Notes under the pieces: model-generated
What the model was told of the DNA's origin: nothing
Seen by the model: only the letters and a program-made list of their open reading frames with translations
Database searches by the model: none
In this document: positions 1-8,183 of the stretch, in pieces
Layout of the letters: each line of letters opens with the position of its first letter
Numbering within the stretch: the stretch's first letter is position 1
Made by a program: the position numbers and the translations under genes
NCBI GenBank assembly: GCA_022453515.1
Contig: JAJNNY010000165.1
Coordinates: 1 to 18,620 of the forward strand
Source: Astrocystis sublimbata
Taxonomy: Eukaryota > Ascomycota > Sordariomycetes > Xylariales > Xylariaceae
Direction: 5' to 3'
Length of the DNA: 18,620 nucleotides

Positions 1-610
1 ACACATACCTACTATGTATACAAGTTGTTGGTCTACCTAGGGGACAGTTGAGAGTTACTTTTTCGGGGTCTTGTTAAGATTTAGCGCATAAAATAGTGGA
101 CTTCAGAGTGCTGGCTGGCTGCCACCGAACCCCAGAAAGGCCTAGAGAGATCTGAATCAACACCTCCTATAATTAGCGCCATTGCCCCACGTCTACCCCC
201 TGTCTCGTCTCTCTTTCGATTTTTCCCCTCTTTACGCGTATCCCTTACTGTTGTTTTGCTGCAACATTTCACTATCTGCTCTCCTGCTCTGCCTACCGAG
301 AAATGGAATGCAGGTATCCGTCGTCGCGCTTAGGTACCCGGCATGGCCTATCCTCCTGTCCGCCGCGCTAGGAGTTTCTGTGGGATATGTAGCCTTAGAT
401 GGGACGAGTGAGCTGCCGCATCACGGTATGCTGAGATAAGTATCACACTTTTACCCCTCACTCACAGCGAAATGCCAACACTCTTGTTTCCAACACTACT
501 TCGTACCTGATTATATGTGACTGCATAGCTCGATCATCAGGTCTTGCATCAGACTTCACCTTCTGTGAACTTATTGAAACCCCGGCCGTCTCTCATACAA
601 ACTCAACACT
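1..610 (+). promoter_or_regulatory. Upstream region of the left-arm serine hydrolase; no gene supported
   Basis: These 610 bases precede the hydrolase start and are repeated in reverse at 8184-8793. An 85-codon open frame (182-439) has a hydrophobic stretch but no recognisable family. I see no convincing TATA box or paired CGG regulator site; a CCCCGGCCG stretch lies about 25 bp before the ATG. The region probably contains the hydrolase promoter and 5' UTR. Confidence 0.4.
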
Positions 611-1759
611 ATGCTCACTGACATAACGAATTGGCGCGATGCAGACCATAATGTCTGGGGCTTCCAGGATGCCGATAAAATTCTCAGAACAGACACAATC
701 CCTGAAGGGTGTGAGGCGAGTGAGCTCAAGTCACGAGAATATGACTTGAACAGCTTCAAGGTTCGATGCCCCAGCACCGTCTGCTTGGACTTGTCAACTT
801 ATCTCTCGCAAACTGAATGTGATGGTCTGGTCGTATTGAAGGATGGTGTTATCGCTTATGAGTACTACGGTCGAACCAATACCAAACACTCTATCCACGC
901 CTTGTTTTCGGTATCTAAATCAATGATCGGCCTTCTTTGTGGCATCTTGGTTGATCAAGGCAAGTTGGACACCGAGAATTTGATATCGACCTATGTTCCC
1001 GAAATTCTCGGGTCTGCCTACGAGGATGTCAAAATTCGACAACTACTAGACATGCGCTCTGGTATCAAACATGATGATGCGGCACCCGCCTATCGAAATG
1101 CTACAGGCTTCTACCCGGAAGATCCGAATGAACCGCCCACCGATCTCCATCGCTACATTCCTAGTATTAGGTCTCCTTCGCCTCGCCCCATTGACGGGTT
1201 GGACGGGCCTCCATACGAATACATGTCTCCCAACGCCGATCTCCTAGGCTGGGTCATCGGACGCAGCTTAGACATGAAGCTTGCTGAAGTGTTCAGTAAC
1301 TTCCTGTGGCAACCGATGCAGGCGGAAAGCACCGGACACTTCATCACAGATCGTAGCGGAAACGCTCGGGCCGCTGCGGGGGTATGCTCGACTACTCGAG
1401 ACATCGCTCGTCTCGGTCATGTCATTCTTCAAGGTGGCTGCGGTATTGTGCCCGAAAGCTGGATCGAGGATATCCTGCATAATGGATCCCAGGCCGCTTT
1501 TGCCGCTGGGTCCGAGAGCAAAAGATATGATACTGTCTTCAACAGCGTCGCATATCGTTCGTGTTGGATTGTGGATCAGGACAGTCAAACTATGATGGCG
1601 TCTGGGACGAACGGGCAGCTTCTCCTCATTGACCACCGGAATGGTGTAGTGATGGCAAAAACGAGCTCGCAGCCGGAAAAGACATCATGGGAAAAGATTC
1701 ACCTCAACGTCAGGGCATTCCGTGAGTTTACAAGGGTCATCGGCAACCAAGATCAGTGA
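611..1759 (+). CDS. NylB-type serine hydrolase (beta-lactamase / 6-aminohexanoate-dimer hydrolase family), left-arm copy
   Basis: Single-exon 382-aa protein, full length for the family. The beta-lactamase-fold nucleophile motif SxxK is S100-V-S-K103. The second motif is Y204-M-S-P-N208, followed by a DLLGWV-like helix, as in bacterial NylB, EstB and related esterases. The start at 611 is supported because the N-terminus (NWRDADHNVWGF) resembles the conserved N-terminus of NylB enzymes (SWxxAPHNRWAF-like). The C-terminal part has the GTNGQ...D.....V..K.SS pattern of the family. No signal peptide is seen, so it is probably cytosolic. Members hydrolyse small esters or linear amides through an acyl-serine intermediate; the substrate here is unknown. 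It reads towards the palindrome centre, 368 bp before the P450. A LovD-like acyltransferase role is possible but less likely, since the local motifs fit NylB better. Confidence 0.92.
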   Translation: MLTDITNWRDADHNVWGFQDADKILRTDTIPEGCEASELKSREYDLNSFKVRCPSTVCLDLSTYLSQTECDGLVVLKDGVIAYEYYGRTNTKHSIHALFSVSKSMIGLLCGILVDQGKLDTENLISTYVPEILGSAYEDVKIRQLLDMRSGIKHDDAAPAYRNATGFYPEDPNEPPTDLHRYIPSIRSPSPRPIDGLDGPPYEYMSPNADLLGWVIGRSLDMKLAEVFSNFLWQPMQAESTGHFITDRSGNARAAAGVCSTTRDIARLGHVILQGGCGIVPESWIEDILHNGSQAAFAAGSESKRYDTVFNSVAYRSCWIVDQDSQTMMASGTNGQLLLIDHRNGVVMAKTSSQPEKTSWEKIHLNVRAFREFTRVIGNQDQ

Positions 1760-2127
1760 GAGATATGCTATGCAAAGCCAAAGACATCCTGCGTTGGAGA
1801 AGACATATTAGTTACTACATACAAGGAGACATACTGAAGATTATGATTCGTTTCCATGCATAGGTTAAAAATGTCATGCGGGCAGCGTGTGGGTCCCACG
1901 GAAAAAGTGATGCTGTTAGTCCATCAAAGAACCAACAGTACTTATAACCCTCTAGCTCTCTGAGACAAAATGCTTTTCTTTCAACTGTATAACCAAGCTA
2001 TCAGGTAGGTAGGGACCACTTCTAGGTGCCCTAGCGCGTATTTCAGGTCGCTCTACTTCGCTCTCGTTGCGAAGCGTCCCTACAATAATTTCTATTCACA
2101 ATCCTCGCAATCATCCGAACCGAGATC
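1760..2127 (+). promoter_or_regulatory. Hydrolase 3' flank and P450 upstream region (left arm)
   Basis: This 368-bp gap contains no supportable gene. A TTATAA-type element near 1941-1947 lies about 180 bp before the P450 ATG and could be its TATA box. The GGTAGGTAGGG and CTAGG/CCTAG words around 2004-2035 are of a kind common in filamentous-fungal intergenic DNA. Mirror copy: 6667-7034. Confidence 0.3.
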
Positions 2128-3725
2128 ATGGCGGGTTTCGTAGTCGCCGTCTTTGCAGGCATTTTCGTGACTTACATTTTCGTCCTAGCTTTACTACAGC
2201 GTACCCAGAATGCGAACGAACCACCTGCAATCGACACCACGATCCCTTCGTAAGTCCTGTAATCGCTATGGGCTGGAGGGGCTATCGTTACTGGAGTCCA
2301 CGAAGGTAAGTGACCTTTGGATGTGCACATGTTGCAACCATCTCCTCCATCGCCGTCTGAGTCATCATTCTGAATATCAATCACAGCCACTTGCCAATGT
2401 ATACGCTACGACTGCCTTTTGTACGATTGTATGTCGTCAACTCGCCTCGCCTAGTTCAGATCGTCCAGAAACAGGTCCGCACTATTTCGTTCGCGCCGAT
2501 CCTTGTCCGAATGGCCTCGACCGCTATGGGAGTGAGCCAGGACGCCGCCAAGATCATCAGCGAGAACCACCTCAGCGATGACGGTTTCGTTCATGGAGTC
2601 ACGGCTGCTATCCGTCCCTCCCTGAGCCCCGGTCCGAAGTTGAATGCGCTCAACAGAAGTGCGGTCCAAATCATTGCGGCATCTTTGGACAAAGTCGCAA
2701 GGCATCCCACGGCGGTTAATCCAAATCTGGTCGAATGGGTATATCGGCAAGTGATGATAGCGACCATGGAAGGGGTATACGGTCCCTTGCATCCGTTCAG
2801 GGACCCAGACATACAAAAGGCTTTCTTGTAATACATTTCCCGGCCCTCTATGTCTTCCCCGCTTTGTGAGTTTGCTAACATTAGCTTTGAATCTTGATAT
2901 CTACGAAAGGGGATTCGTCAAACTTATGATTAACATCTTGCCGGCTTTGACGGCTCGAAAGAGCGTCCAGGCTCGAAACGCTATGCGGTCTGCTTTTCGA
3001 CGTTACTTCGACGATTCTGCATACGAGGATCTGGAGGCATCCCCGTTGATCAAGGCGAAACAGGGTTTTTATTTTGCCAGGGGCATAGCGAATGAAGATA
3101 TGGCCAGAATGGAGGTGACGAGCACGATTGCTTTACTGAGCATACAATGCCAGCTACCTTTTGGCTCATCTACCACCTGTATTCTGACACTGAGCTTCTT
3201 GCTGCCTGTCGGGCTGAATTGGCGGAGGCTATACAAGATCGTGGTGACACTCGTTTGGTGGATATGGCTTGTGTCAGGAACAAGTGCCCCCTCTTATTCT
3301 CAACGTTTAGAGAAGTACTACGATTTTACGGTATTGGCATATCGACCCGGGTGGTCTTGGAAGACACCGTTTTAGATAACAATTTCCTTGTCAAGAAAAG
3401 GGGCCTTATCTTCATACCGGGAGCTGGGCATCATCGACTACAATCTGCATGGGGCGAGGATGCCGATAAGTTTCTCGCCCGACGGTCCCTGAAAGACAAT
3501 ACCAAGACGGGCCGGGGTTACGATCCCGTGGCGTTCCGTGCATTCGGGGGTGGATCGACCCTCTGCCCCGGTCGCCATTTTGCAGCGACGGAGATCATGG
3601 CTTTTGCATCTTTGATTGTCCTGCGTTTTGATGCACAGCCATCTGGTGGCACATGGGTACCTCCAACTAAGCAAGGTCCACCCCCCACGAGCCCCCCCCT
3701 CACGGGCCACTTTAACCAAAATTGA
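2128..3725 (+). pseudogene. Fungal cytochrome P450 (CYP7/CYP8-like class), frameshifted and 3'-truncated, left-arm copy
   Basis: Starts with a classic ER anchor (MAGFVVAVFAGIF...) and a PP hinge. It keeps later landmarks: the ExxR K-helix as E-V-L-R (about 3312-3323), and the heme ligand loop FGGGSTLCPGR (about 3543-3575) with its Cys. Probable introns are 2306-2386 (GTAAGT...CACAG, phase 2) and 2828-2884 (GTAATA...GCTAAC...TTAG). The reading frame is broken. After ...TTIP at about 2247 the expected FVSPVIAMGW continues in another frame (one base missing). After the second intron an in-frame TGA at 2895 precedes YERGFVKLMIN in another frame. At about 3142 the I-helix passes from ...IALLS to TMPATFW with one base missing. 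The last native residues are near WVPPT; the rest of the open frame to 3725 reads into the AT-rich element, so roughly 20-25 C-terminal residues are gone. Probably non-functional. Confidence 0.85.
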
Positions 3726-4068
3726 TACCTACCACTTCGAAGTCGAAAAATTAACCAAATAAGCCTATTTTTGTTATTTTTTAGTGTTTTTTACTATAAT
3801 ATAGTCTTTTACTTCGTTTTTATCTTTTTATTAGGCTAGCTTGGTTAAAAACAGCTATATTATTATTCCAATAGTTTTATTTTCGTTTTTATAGATAGTT
3901 TTACTATATGGTTTTTTTTAGCTTGTTATATATTACTTATAGTTATAAAACGGCTGTTAAGTGGCAATTTTATAGGCTAACGATAGTTTTAAATAGTTTT
4001 AATTAGTTTTGCTTTTAATATTTCGATTTAATACTTAAAAACGCTATTTTTTTGGCTTATAAATCGAA

Positions 4069-4725
4069 TAAGTTTTTTATAATAGTTATTATACTTAATA
4101 TTAGAGCTTACTTAAATATATAGGTAGCCTTAATATTTAATATTGTAGTCTTAAGCGTTTATATAAACGAGCTTTACTTTTATTATACTATATTTAACAA
4201 ATTTGTTAAAAAGTCGTTTTTCAGCTTTAATATTTTAATTATTAGCTTTTAGTAATTAAAAATTTTTTATTAGTAAAATAAAAAGTTCGAAATTGAACTT
4301 TTATATAAATTAAAACGCTACTAAATTAAAACTATATAAAGCTATAAGAACTAACTCGTTTTTATTTTTATAATAAACTAGCTTATAATATACTTTTATA
4401 AAATATTAAAAAAGTTCGATTAATATAGTTATAAAGCTATAGCTTTATAACTATTTACGTTTTTAAAACTATTTTAATTTAAAAATATATATGTAAAAAT
4501 TAAAAAACTTTACACAACAGTAGTTAAGTATTATACAAAGTAGCTTAAGCTAGTATAAAAACGGCTTTTAATACTAAAAATCAATCTTAAAACTATTAAA
4601 AAATAGCTTATAACACTTTTAACAAGCTAAAATATATATAATATAAGTAGAAAGCTCGTAACTATATACCCGGAACTAAATTTAGCCCTATAATAACTAT
4701 TTATATAAAAAAACTAAAAAAACTT
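4069..4725. other. Non-palindromic spacer (loop) of the inverted repeat
   Basis: This is the only part of 1-8793 not perfectly mirrored. It is TA-rich throughout and has no open frame of note. Its outer parts remain similar to each other on opposite strands, with indels and substitutions, whereas about 4250-4580 looks unpaired. It contains a perfect 30-bp palindrome at 4425-4454. Confidence 0.8.
4425..4454. repeat. Perfect 30-bp palindrome in the loop
   Basis: The half-site ATAGTTATAAAGCTA is followed directly by its reverse complement TAGCTTTATAACTAT, so this stretch could extrude as a small cruciform. It lies about 40 bp off the geometric centre (4397) and is therefore not the symmetry axis of the large repeat. 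In such TA-rich DNA a palindrome of this length could arise partly by chance. Confidence 0.85.
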
Positions 4726-5068
4726 TCGATTTATAAGCCAAAAAAATAGCGTTTTTAAGTATTAAAATCGAAATATTAAAAGCAAAACTAATTAAAACTA
4801 TTTAAAACTATCGTTAGCCTATAAAATTGCCACTTAACAGCCGTTTTATAACTATAAGTAATATATAACAAGCTAAAAAAAACCATATAGTAAAACTATC
4901 TATAAAAACGAAAATAAAACTATTGGAATAATAATATAGCTGTTTTTAACCAAGCTAGCCTAATAAAAAGATAAAAACGAAGTAAAAGACTATATTATAG
5001 TAAAAAACACTAAAAAATAACAAAAATAGGCTTATTTGGTTAATTTTTCGACTTCGAAGTGGTAGGTA

Positions 5069-6666
5069 TCAATTTTGGTTAAAGTGGCCCGTGAGGGGGG
5101 GGCTCGTGGGGGGTGGACCTTGCTTAGTTGGAGGTACCCATGTGCCACCAGATGGCTGTGCATCAAAACGCAGGACAATCAAAGATGCAAAAGCCATGAT
5201 CTCCGTCGCTGCAAAATGGCGACCGGGGCAGAGGGTCGATCCACCCCCGAATGCACGGAACGCCACGGGATCGTAACCCCGGCCCGTCTTGGTATTGTCT
5301 TTCAGGGACCGTCGGGCGAGAAACTTATCGGCATCCTCGCCCCATGCAGATTGTAGTCGATGATGCCCAGCTCCCGGTATGAAGATAAGGCCCCTTTTCT
5401 TGACAAGGAAATTGTTATCTAAAACGGTGTCTTCCAAGACCACCCGGGTCGATATGCCAATACCGTAAAATCGTAGTACTTCTCTAAACGTTGAGAATAA
5501 GAGGGGGCACTTGTTCCTGACACAAGCCATATCCACCAAACGAGTGTCACCACGATCTTGTATAGCCTCCGCCAATTCAGCCCGACAGGCAGCAAGAAGC
5601 TCAGTGTCAGAATACAGGTGGTAGATGAGCCAAAAGGTAGCTGGCATTGTATGCTCAGTAAAGCAATCGTGCTCGTCACCTCCATTCTGGCCATATCTTC
5701 ATTCGCTATGCCCCTGGCAAAATAAAAACCCTGTTTCGCCTTGATCAACGGGGATGCCTCCAGATCCTCGTATGCAGAATCGTCGAAGTAACGTCGAAAA
5801 GCAGACCGCATAGCGTTTCGAGCCTGGACGCTCTTTCGAGCCGTCAAAGCCGGCAAGATGTTAATCATAAGTTTGACGAATCCCCTTTCGTAGATATCAA
5901 GATTCAAAGCTAATGTTAGCAAACTCACAAAGCGGGGAAGACATAGAGGGCCGGGAAATGTATTACAAGAAAGCCTTTTGTATGTCTGGGTCCCTGAACG
6001 GATGCAAGGGACCGTATACCCCTTCCATGGTCGCTATCATCACTTGCCGATATACCCATTCGACCAGATTTGGATTAACCGCCGTGGGATGCCTTGCGAC
6101 TTTGTCCAAAGATGCCGCAATGATTTGGACCGCACTTCTGTTGAGCGCATTCAACTTCGGACCGGGGCTCAGGGAGGGACGGATAGCAGCCGTGACTCCA
6201 TGAACGAAACCGTCATCGCTGAGGTGGTTCTCGCTGATGATCTTGGCGGCGTCCTGGCTCACTCCCATAGCGGTCGAGGCCATTCGGACAAGGATCGGCG
6301 CGAACGAAATAGTGCGGACCTGTTTCTGGACGATCTGAACTAGGCGAGGCGAGTTGACGACATACAATCGTACAAAAGGCAGTCGTAGCGTATACATTGG
6401 CAAGTGGCTGTGATTGATATTCAGAATGATGACTCAGACGGCGATGGAGGAGATGGTTGCAACATGTGCACATCCAAAGGTCACTTACCTTCGTGGACTC
6501 CAGTAACGATAGCCCCTCCAGCCCATAGCGATTACAGGACTTACGAAGGGATCGTGGTGTCGATTGCAGGTGGTTCGTTCGCATTCTGGGTACGCTGTAG
6601 TAAAGCTAGGACGAAAATGTAAGTCACGAAAATGCCTGCAAAGACGGCGACTACGAAACCCGCCAT
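5069..6666 (-). pseudogene. Fungal cytochrome P450, frameshifted and 3'-truncated, right-arm copy
   Basis: Exact mirror of the left-arm P450 pseudogene: anchor start at 6666, probable introns 6408-6488 and 5910-5966, lesions near 6547, 5899 and 5652, and the same loss of the C-terminus at the apex element near 5125-5136. ExxR and the heme Cys loop are still encoded (about 5471-5482 and 5219-5251). Sharing every lesion with the other copy means the gene was already broken before the inverted duplication, or the arms have been homogenised by gene conversion. No intact copy exists in the window, so any P450 step of the pathway would have to be supplied from elsewhere. Confidence 0.85.
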
Positions 6667-7034
6667 GATCTCGGTTCGGATGATTGCGAGGATTGTGAAT
6701 AGAAATTATTGTAGGGACGCTTCGCAACGAGAGCGAAGTAGAGCGACCTGAAATACGCGCTAGGGCACCTAGAAGTGGTCCCTACCTACCTGATAGCTTG
6801 GTTATACAGTTGAAAGAAAAGCATTTTGTCTCAGAGAGCTAGAGGGTTATAAGTACTGTTGGTTCTTTGATGGACTAACAGCATCACTTTTTCCGTGGGA
6901 CCCACACGCTGCCCGCATGACATTTTTAACCTATGCATGGAAACGAATCATAATCTTCAGTATGTCTCCTTGTATGTAGTAACTAATATGTCTTCTCCAA
7001 CGCAGGATGTCTTTGGCTTTGCATAGCATATCTC
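6667..7034 (-). promoter_or_regulatory. Hydrolase 3' flank and P450 upstream region (right arm)
   Basis: Mirror of 1760-2127 with identical sequence; it contains no supportable gene. The candidate TATA element lies at about 6847-6853. Confidence 0.3.
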
Positions 7035-8183
7035 TCACTGATCTTGGTTGCCGATGACCCTTGTAAACTCACGGAATGCCCTGACGTTGAGGTGAATCTT
7101 TTCCCATGATGTCTTTTCCGGCTGCGAGCTCGTTTTTGCCATCACTACACCATTCCGGTGGTCAATGAGGAGAAGCTGCCCGTTCGTCCCAGACGCCATC
7201 ATAGTTTGACTGTCCTGATCCACAATCCAACACGAACGATATGCGACGCTGTTGAAGACAGTATCATATCTTTTGCTCTCGGACCCAGCGGCAAAAGCGG
7301 CCTGGGATCCATTATGCAGGATATCCTCGATCCAGCTTTCGGGCACAATACCGCAGCCACCTTGAAGAATGACATGACCGAGACGAGCGATGTCTCGAGT
7401 AGTCGAGCATACCCCCGCAGCGGCCCGAGCGTTTCCGCTACGATCTGTGATGAAGTGTCCGGTGCTTTCCGCCTGCATCGGTTGCCACAGGAAGTTACTG
7501 AACACTTCAGCAAGCTTCATGTCTAAGCTGCGTCCGATGACCCAGCCTAGGAGATCGGCGTTGGGAGACATGTATTCGTATGGAGGCCCGTCCAACCCGT
7601 CAATGGGGCGAGGCGAAGGAGACCTAATACTAGGAATGTAGCGATGGAGATCGGTGGGCGGTTCATTCGGATCTTCCGGGTAGAAGCCTGTAGCATTTCG
7701 ATAGGCGGGTGCCGCATCATCATGTTTGATACCAGAGCGCATGTCTAGTAGTTGTCGAATTTTGACATCCTCGTAGGCAGACCCGAGAATTTCGGGAACA
7801 TAGGTCGATATCAAATTCTCGGTGTCCAACTTGCCTTGATCAACCAAGATGCCACAAAGAAGGCCGATCATTGATTTAGATACCGAAAACAAGGCGTGGA
7901 TAGAGTGTTTGGTATTGGTTCGACCGTAGTACTCATAAGCGATAACACCATCCTTCAATACGACCAGACCATCACATTCAGTTTGCGAGAGATAAGTTGA
8001 CAAGTCCAAGCAGACGGTGCTGGGGCATCGAACCTTGAAGCTGTTCAAGTCATATTCTCGTGACTTGAGCTCACTCGCCTCACACCCTTCAGGGATTGTG
8101 TCTGTTCTGAGAATTTTATCGGCATCCTGGAAGCCCCAGACATTATGGTCTGCATCGCGCCAATTCGTTATGTCAGTGAGCAT
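7035..8183 (-). CDS. NylB-type serine hydrolase (beta-lactamase / 6-aminohexanoate-dimer hydrolase family), right-arm copy
   Basis: Encodes the same 382-aa protein as the left arm, with S100xxK103 and Y204..SPN208 motifs intact and no frameshift. Unlike the neighbouring P450, this gene looks functional in both arms, so the organism would carry two identical copies that converge on the palindrome centre. Its 610-bp upstream region (8184-8793) is also duplicated, so both copies should have the same proximal promoter. Beyond 8793 the flanks are single-copy on this side, so distal control could differ. Function is inferred only from family motifs: acyl-serine hydrolysis of a small amide or ester. 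Confidence 0.92.
   Translation of the reverse strand: MLTDITNWRDADHNVWGFQDADKILRTDTIPEGCEASELKSREYDLNSFKVRCPSTVCLDLSTYLSQTECDGLVVLKDGVIAYEYYGRTNTKHSIHALFSVSKSMIGLLCGILVDQGKLDTENLISTYVPEILGSAYEDVKIRQLLDMRSGIKHDDAAPAYRNATGFYPEDPNEPPTDLHRYIPSIRSPSPRPIDGLDGPPYEYMSPNADLLGWVIGRSLDMKLAEVFSNFLWQPMQAESTGHFITDRSGNARAAAGVCSTTRDIARLGHVILQGGCGIVPESWIEDILHNGSQAAFAAGSESKRYDTVFNSVAYRSCWIVDQDSQTMMASGTNGQLLLIDHRNGVVMAKTSSQPEKTSWEKIHLNVRAFREFTRVIGNQDQ

Larger units (their letters stand above)
3658..5136. mobile_element. RIP-like degraded transposon remnant(s) at the palindrome apex
   Basis: The P450 frame runs into non-P450 sequence at a TA between about 3658 and 3669. About 50 bp of C/G runs follow, then about 1.35 kb that is extremely TA-rich and nearly devoid of CA/TG, the signature of repeat-induced point mutation. 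The sequence is perfectly inverted at 3658-4068/4726-5136. Inside, it is imperfectly inverted: ACGAGCTTT with a following TATTATA-rich stretch at about 4167-4200 has a diverged counterpart on the other strand at about 4625-4661. Short TTAACCAA words recur in the arms (near 3711, 3752, and inverted near 3840). Insertion at TA would suit a Tc1/mariner or Fot1/pogo element, but no transposase frame survives. It could be two inverted copies or one element with long terminal inverted repeats. Confidence 0.65.

Noticed and set aside
1..60. Telomere or hairpin chromosome end at the window start
   Set aside because: No TTAGGG/CCCTAA repeats are present; the edge is ordinary sequence.
182..439. 85-codon plus-strand frame with a hydrophobic segment (mirror at 8355-8612)
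   Set aside because: No recognisable family, no convincing start context or splice continuation; it lies in the hydrolase upstream region.
1268..1636. 122-codon antisense frame inside the hydrolase (mirror 7158-7526)
   Set aside because: It is a shadow of the hydrolase reading frame, which has clear family motifs on the other strand.
2067..2309. 80-codon frame overlapping the P450 start, taken as a possible separate gene or an alternative P450 N-terminus
   Set aside because: Only its last part (FVSPVIAMGW...) looks like P450. Its N-terminal part lacks the membrane anchor, which is found in the neighbouring frame from 2128, so a frameshift explains it better.
2250..2386. Alternative 137-nt P450 intron (GTAAGT donor at 2250) that would avoid the first frameshift
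   Set aside because: It would remove the conserved FVSPVIAMGW region and would not repair the break near 3142, so it does not rescue the gene.
3721..5073. AT-rich block as a centromere, replication origin or mitochondrial insertion
   Set aside because: Loss of CA/TG together with internal inverted structure and a junction inside a gene fits a RIP-mutated transposon better; nothing specific to the alternatives is visible.
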